Positions 59,376 through 64,000 of a stretch of DNA of 64,000 bases are shown one piece after another. Source of the stretch: Rhodopseudomonas sp. (GTDB lineage: Bacteria; Pseudomonadota; Alphaproteobacteria; Rhizobiales; Xanthobacteraceae); assembly GCF_013377015.1 (NCBI RefSeq), contig NZ_JACABA010000001.1, positions 62,001 through 126,000 on the forward strand, read 5' to 3'. The stretch's first letter is position 1; each line of letters begins with the position of its first letter. The notes beneath the pieces are model-generated. The model searched no databases. It had not been told where the DNA came from and saw only the letters and a program-made list of their open reading frames with translations. The position numbers were made by a program, and so were the translations under genes.

Positions 59376-60872
59376 TCAGCGCGGCGGCGGCGAGCGATCC
59401 AGCACTGCTGCGGTCGCACCTTCAAGCGTGTCGAGTTCGACGGAGTCGACCACCAGCGGGCCGCGCATCCTCGTGACCACGCCGACGTTTTCGATTCTGG
59501 CGAATTTTGCCAGCAGGTCCTGCCGCGCCGGTGCATTGTCGGCTCCGACCAACAGCAGCTTGCCGGAGAGCTGCGCGGGATCCGGTTCCGGCACGTTGAT
59601 CCAGCGGTAGCGTTCGGTGCGCTGCGCCACGCAAGTTTCCTTGGGCAGATAGAAGGCGAGCCACCCGACGGTGCCGTAGTCGTCGGCCAGCACGCAAGTC
59701 GCGCCGACCCGTCGCCGCGTCGTCTCGATCTCGCCCGCCATCCGGGCGACGCCGACGCCGACGCTGCGCGCGCTGGCGTCCCGCATGTATCCAGTCAGCA
59801 AGCCGGTGTTGGCCTGCACCGCCATCATCATGAATATCAGCACGCCGGTCGGCAGCGCCCAGCGCCGACAAGAATCGACGAAGCGCTGCTGGCGCGGCGG
59901 CCAATGCACAACGGTCGCGGCGACCGCGGCGGCGACCGCGGCGGCCGGATAGATCGGGCTCAGCCAGTTCGCCTCGACCCGGCTGTGGGTCGCGTGCCAG
60001 ACGAAATACACCACGATGGTCCAGACCATCGCATTGATCAGAACGCGCGCCGCCGAAGTCCCGGCATTACGGCGGAGCAAGGCATAGAGCCCCATCGCGC
60101 CGAGAATGAACACCAGCGGCGTCGCCAGAATGAACTGGGTCGGCAGCAGCTCGGCGATATATCCGGGCCTGAACGCATTGATGCGAGCCCGGCCGAATTG
60201 CTTGATGAACGACATCCACTGGTGATCCGCGTTCCACAGAATCACCGGGGCGAACATCGCCAACGAAATCAGCCCGCCGAGATAGGGCCATGGCGACAGC
60301 AGCCAACGCCGTAAACTCGGCACCCAGAGCAGCCAGATCAGGATCGCCGGCCCGAAAAACAGCGCGGTGTATTTCGATAGCAGCGCGGCGCCGACCGCGA
60401 CACCGACGGCAAGCCACCAGATCCCGCGCCCACTCGCCAGCACCTGCGCCAGGCCGTACAGCACGAAGCTCGACGCCACGATCAGCGGCGCGTCCGGCGT
60501 GACGATCACGGTGCCGGCGGCGACCATCATGGTGGCGTTGAGCAGGATCGCGGCGCTCGCCGCCACCCTCTGGCCGCCGAACAGCAGCTCGGCGGCGCGC
60601 CAGGTCGCCCAGCTCATCGGCAGCGCCAGCAGTACCGAGACCAGTCTGACGCCGAATTCAGTATCGCCAGCGATCATGGTGCCGAGCCGGATCACCACGG
60701 CGACCATCGGCGGGTGATCGTAGTAACCGCCGGCGAGGTGCTTCGACCAGGTCCAGTAATAGGCTTCGTCGAATGTCAGCGGCGTCAATGCCGCCGCGCA
60801 CAGCCGCAGCGCCACCAATCCGACGACGATCAGGATCGTGCCGCGCACCAGCCGCCGCTCCATCAGGTCCAT
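59376..60872 (-). CDS. Glycosyltransferase family 39 (ArnT/PMT-like) membrane protein
   Basis: PLTFDEAYYWTWSKHLAGGYYDHPPMVA DE motif, multiple TM segments. Confidence 0.88.
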   Translation of the reverse strand: MDLMERRLVRGTILIVVGLVALRLCAAALTPLTFDEAYYWTWSKHLAGGYYDHPPMVAVVIRLGTMIAGDTEFGVRLVSVLLALPMSWATWRAAELLFGGQRVAASAAILLNATMMVAAGTVIVTPDAPLIVASSFVLYGLAQVLASGRGIWWLAVGVAVGAALLSKYTALFFGPAILIWLLWVPSLRRWLLSPWPYLGGLISLAMFAPVILWNADHQWMSFIKQFGRARINAFRPGYIAELLPTQFILATPLVFILGAMGLYALLRRNAGTSAARVLINAMVWTIVVYFVWHATHSRVEANWLSPIYPAAAVAAAVAATVVHWPPRQQRFVDSCRRWALPTGVLIFMMMAVQANTGLLTGYMRDASARSVGVGVARMAGEIETTRRRVGATCVLADDYGTVGWLAFYLPKETCVAQRTERYRWINVPEPDPAQLSGKLLLVGADNAPARQDLLAKFARIENVGVVTRMRGPLVVDSVELDTLEGATAAVLDRSPPPR

Positions 60873-60879
60873 CGCGATG

Positions 60880-62010
60880 CTATCGCTTGCGCCAGACGAA
60901 CAGCCCCGACATCGCGTAGTTCCAGACCACGCCCATCAGTGCACCCGCCGCGCCCGCGAGCCACCAGATCGGCTCCTGATTGTAGACCGAGAAAGCAACA
61001 CCGACATTGGCGACCAGGCCGACGCTGCACACCAGATAGAACAGCAACAGCCCGCGCAGAATGCCGAGGCCCCGCAGCCGCTGGTCGCGATAGGTCAGGA
61101 AATTGTTCAGCACGAAGTTGCTGGTCATGGCGAGGATCGCGCCGCAGGCCTGCGATTCCGGGAACGGCAATCCCACGATCTTGAGGGCGATGAACAACGC
61201 CAGAAAATGCACCACCACGCCGATCGAGCCGACGGTAGCGAACAGCAGGAAGCGCAGCGAGACAATGTCGTTGGTGAATTTCGCCAGCAGCAGGCCGAGG
61301 AAATCCAACGCCACCATGGAGTCGAGCTTGCTCTCGCCGTGCAGCCGCGCCCCGAAGGTGAACGGAACCTCCACGATCCGCAGAGTGCCGCGCGCAGTCG
61401 CCACGATATCAAGCAGGATTTTGAAGCCCTGGGTGGAGAGCTGCGGCGCCAGCTGCTCGAACCGGTCGCGCCGGATCATGAAGAACCCGCTCATCGGATC
61501 GGCGATCTCGACCCGCAGCACCCGCTTGGCCAACGCGGTCGCCAGCGCGCTGACGCCGGCGCGCTGCTTGTTGAAGCTGTCGGCGCTGCCGCCTTCGATG
61601 TAACGGCTGCCGACCACGAGTTCGGCGGCCCCGCTTTGCAACAGGCCCAGCATCTTGGCCAGCTGGGTTTCGTCGTGCTGCAGATCGGCGTCCATCACCG
61701 CCACATAGGGCGCGCTGGAGGCGAGAATGCCCTCGATGCAGGCGCCGGACAGGCCGCGCCGGCCGATCCGCCGCAAGCCCCGCCCGCGCGGGTCGCGCTG
61801 CCCCAGCTCGCGCACCAAATCGGCCGTTCCGTCGGGCGAATTGTCGTCAACGAAGATGACTTCCCACGCCACCCCGGCCAGCGCGGCATCCAGCTTGCGG
61901 AACAGCTCCAGCACGTTGTCGCGCTCGTTGAAGGTGGGAACGATGACCGACAGCAGCGGGCAGCTCGCCAGCGCTTGTGTTCCGGTGTCCGGTCTGATGG
62001 CTTGATTCAT
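60880..62010 (-). CDS. Polyprenol-phosphate glycosyltransferase (GT2, DPM1-like) fused to GtrA-like membrane domain
   Basis: LSVIVPTFNERDNV, VIFVDDNSPDGTAD, MDADLQHDE, DPMSGFFMIRR, C-terminal GtrA-like 4-TM domain. Confidence 0.9.
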   Translation of the reverse strand: MNQAIRPDTGTQALASCPLLSVIVPTFNERDNVLELFRKLDAALAGVAWEVIFVDDNSPDGTADLVRELGQRDPRGRGLRRIGRRGLSGACIEGILASSAPYVAVMDADLQHDETQLAKMLGLLQSGAAELVVGSRYIEGGSADSFNKQRAGVSALATALAKRVLRVEIADPMSGFFMIRRDRFEQLAPQLSTQGFKILLDIVATARGTLRIVEVPFTFGARLHGESKLDSMVALDFLGLLLAKFTNDIVSLRFLLFATVGSIGVVVHFLALFIALKIVGLPFPESQACGAILAMTSNFVLNNFLTYRDQRLRGLGILRGLLLFYLVCSVGLVANVGVAFSVYNQEPIWWLAGAAGALMGVVWNYAMSGLFVWRKR

Positions 62011-62266
62011 GGCGCCAGCGTATAGCCACGGCATCACGCGATGCCAAGGCGTAGGCCGAACCAAACTAGCTTGGAACCTGGAAAACCGGGAAAACGGGTG
62101 GAAAAGCACCCCAGAAATGCCAACGACCACGAACAACAGGTGCGCGTACATCCGGCGCTGCCAAGCTATTCAGTGGTCGTCCCAGCGCCGGTGCTATGAA
62201 GCATCAACGTCGCCGTTGAATGCAAGATAGGGACGACCCGTCGGTTCCGCAAGGGGGAAGCTGCAA

Positions 62267-63070
62267 ATGACCAAAAGCACCGGCAACATCCGCATTGGCG
62301 TCGGCGGCTGGACCTATCAGCCCTGGCGCGGGGTGTTCTATCCCGAAAAGCTCCCGCAGCGGCAGGAATTAGAATACGCCGCCTCCAGGCTGACCTCAAT
62401 CGAGATCAATGGCACGTTTTACGGCTCGCAGAAGCCGGAGAGCTTCCGCAAATGGAAAAACGAGGTGCCGGACGGCTTCGTGTTCGCGCTGAAGGGGCCA
62501 CGCTTCGCCACCAATCGGCGGGTGCTGGCGGAGGCCGGCGACAGCATCAAGCGGTTCTACGAGTCCGGCGTGCTCGAACTCGGCGACCGGCTCGGCCCGG
62601 TGCTGTGGCAATTTGCCCCGACCAAGAAATTCGACGCCGCCGATTTCGGCCATTTCCTCGAACTGCTGCCGCGGACGCTCGACGGCCGCGCGCTGCGCCA
62701 TGTCGTCGAGGTCCGGCACGACAGCTTCTGTGTGCCGGAGTTCGTGACACTGCTGCGACGGTTCAAGACCCCGGTGGTGTTCGCCGAACACGCCAGCTAT
62801 CCGGCGATCGCCGACCTCACCGGCGACTTCGTCTATGCCCGACTGCAGAAGGGCAAGGACGGCGTCAAGACCGGATATCCGCCGAAGGCGCTCGACGCCT
62901 GGGCGAAGCGGCTTGCGACCTGGGCCGACGGCGGCGAGCCCGGCGACCTGCCGCGGATCAACGCCACCAAGCCGAAGCAGCAGAAACGCGACGTCTTCGC
63001 CTACGTCATCCACGAGGGCAAAATCCGGGCGCCGGCCGCGGCAATGGAATTAATCAAGCGCCTGAAATAA
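62267..63070 (+). CDS. DUF72 domain protein
   Basis: IRIGVGGWTYQPWRGVFYP, SIEINGTFYGSQKPESFRKW, VFALKGPRF. Confidence 0.9.
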   Translation: MTKSTGNIRIGVGGWTYQPWRGVFYPEKLPQRQELEYAASRLTSIEINGTFYGSQKPESFRKWKNEVPDGFVFALKGPRFATNRRVLAEAGDSIKRFYESGVLELGDRLGPVLWQFAPTKKFDAADFGHFLELLPRTLDGRALRHVVEVRHDSFCVPEFVTLLRRFKTPVVFAEHASYPAIADLTGDFVYARLQKGKDGVKTGYPPKALDAWAKRLATWADGGEPGDLPRINATKPKQQKRDVFAYVIHEGKIRAPAAAMELIKRLK

Positions 63071-63115
63071 TCTTGAAAAAATCTTGGGCCGCATCCCGCG
63101 CATCGGAGCACCTGA

Positions 63116-63577
63116 ATGGCCAAAGCCAAGAAACTGTTCACTGTCGGCTATGAGCAGACCCCGGCCAAGGCGGTCCTCGACGAGTTGCAGCACGCCGGCG
63201 TCAAGCTGTTGGTCGATGTCCGCGCCGTCGCCGCCTCGCGCCGCCCCGGCTTTTCCAAGACCCAGCTCGCCGCCGGCCTCGACGAGCGCGGCATCGGCTA
63301 TCTGCATCTGCGCGGGCTCGGCACCCCGAAGGACGGCCGTGACGCCGCGCGCGGCGGCAAGTTCGATCAGTTGCACCGGATCTATGCGGCGCACCTGAAG
63401 ACGCCGCAGGCTAAGGAACAACTCGACGAATTGTCGGCCTTGGTGCGGAAAGCCGGGCCGATCTGCATCCTGTGTTACGAGCGCGATCACCGCCAATGCC
63501 ACCGGCAATGGATCGCCGAGATCATCGCCGAACGCGACGGCGTCAAGGTGGACAATCTGTTGCCGTCGCAAGATTGA
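63116..63577 (+). CDS. DUF488 domain protein
   Basis: FTVGYEQTP, LVDVRAVAASRRPGFSK, CILCYERDHRQCHRQ. Confidence 0.9.
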   Translation: MAKAKKLFTVGYEQTPAKAVLDELQHAGVKLLVDVRAVAASRRPGFSKTQLAAGLDERGIGYLHLRGLGTPKDGRDAARGGKFDQLHRIYAAHLKTPQAKEQLDELSALVRKAGPICILCYERDHRQCHRQWIAEIIAERDGVKVDNLLPSQD

Positions 63578-63673
63578 GTGCCGTTGGCCCCGACTGGTGC
63601 TCGCCTTGCGCCGGATCAATTCGGCGGCGTCGGCGAGGCTGTTAGTGTTCGATGCGCAACAAGGGAACCGGTG

Positions 63674-63931
63674 ATGGACAAGCTCGATTTCATGAACGGC
63701 CAGATCAGGGCATTACTCAACTTCGCGACCGCCGTGATCAAGTCGTATCCTTCGCCCGAGATTCTCCAGCATCATTTCGAACAGGTCGCGCGCACCGACC
63801 CCACCTCGCCCGAAGGCCTGTCGATCTCCGAGGCCTATGTCGACGGGATCGCTGATATCGATCGCCAGCTCGCCGTCGCGCTTGAACAAGTCATCCAGAA
63901 CGCGCACCGCCGTGAGGCGAACCCGGATTGA
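63674..63931 (+). CDS. Small hypothetical protein
   Basis: 85 aa ORF with plausible ATG; coding position otherwise unoccupied. Confidence 0.5.
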   Translation: MDKLDFMNGQIRALLNFATAVIKSYPSPEILQHHFEQVARTDPTSPEGLSISEAYVDGIADIDRQLAVALEQVIQNAHRREANPD

Positions 63932-64000
63932 AGTTTCGCCAATCCGCTGGACAGACCGCAAGACCGCGGCTTTAATACCAACATTGCTGACGATAGGTAT

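Overview
This is a 64 kb, GC-rich, gene-dense chromosomal window. Gene content looks like a Rhodopseudomonas/Bradyrhizobium-type alphaproteobacterium; this is inferred from gene families, with no database search. I see no rRNA, tRNA, CRISPR, phage or IS element. Main content, left to right: a fused LivG-LivF-type ABC ATPase; SDR; GH1 beta-glucosidase; SbmA/BacA-like lone TMD; amidase; P450 with CxxH-type ferredoxin; a fatty acid desaturase split by an in-frame TGA; a phenylacetate (paa) catabolic cluster with a TetR regulator; a phasin/PHA synthase cluster; a minus-strand lipid-type run (CYP102-like P450-reductase fusion, epoxide hydrolase, WS/DGAT, esterase); a Dpp-type ABC transporter; a tetR-MFP-RND pump; a second P450; a tightly overlapping GDH / APH-kinase / enolase-like operon with a VOC protein downstream, beside a divergent PfkB kinase and a TRAP transporter; a ferredoxin reductase; a GT39 / GT2-GtrA pair; and DUF72/DUF488 genes. 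Best leads: (1) the GDH-APH-enolase module, whose enolase lacks the normally invariant His of SHRSGETED (it reads SARSGETED) and has QEF changed to QDF; (2) dispersed nested-palindrome repeats that occupy every convergent gene junction with a gap and no divergent junction; (3) the nonsense-interrupted desaturase; (4) a minimal PhaE-PhaC-GNAT overlapping operon with TGC-N3-GCA sites upstream of the phasin gene; (5) a shared 22-bp palindrome at both paa divergent promoters.
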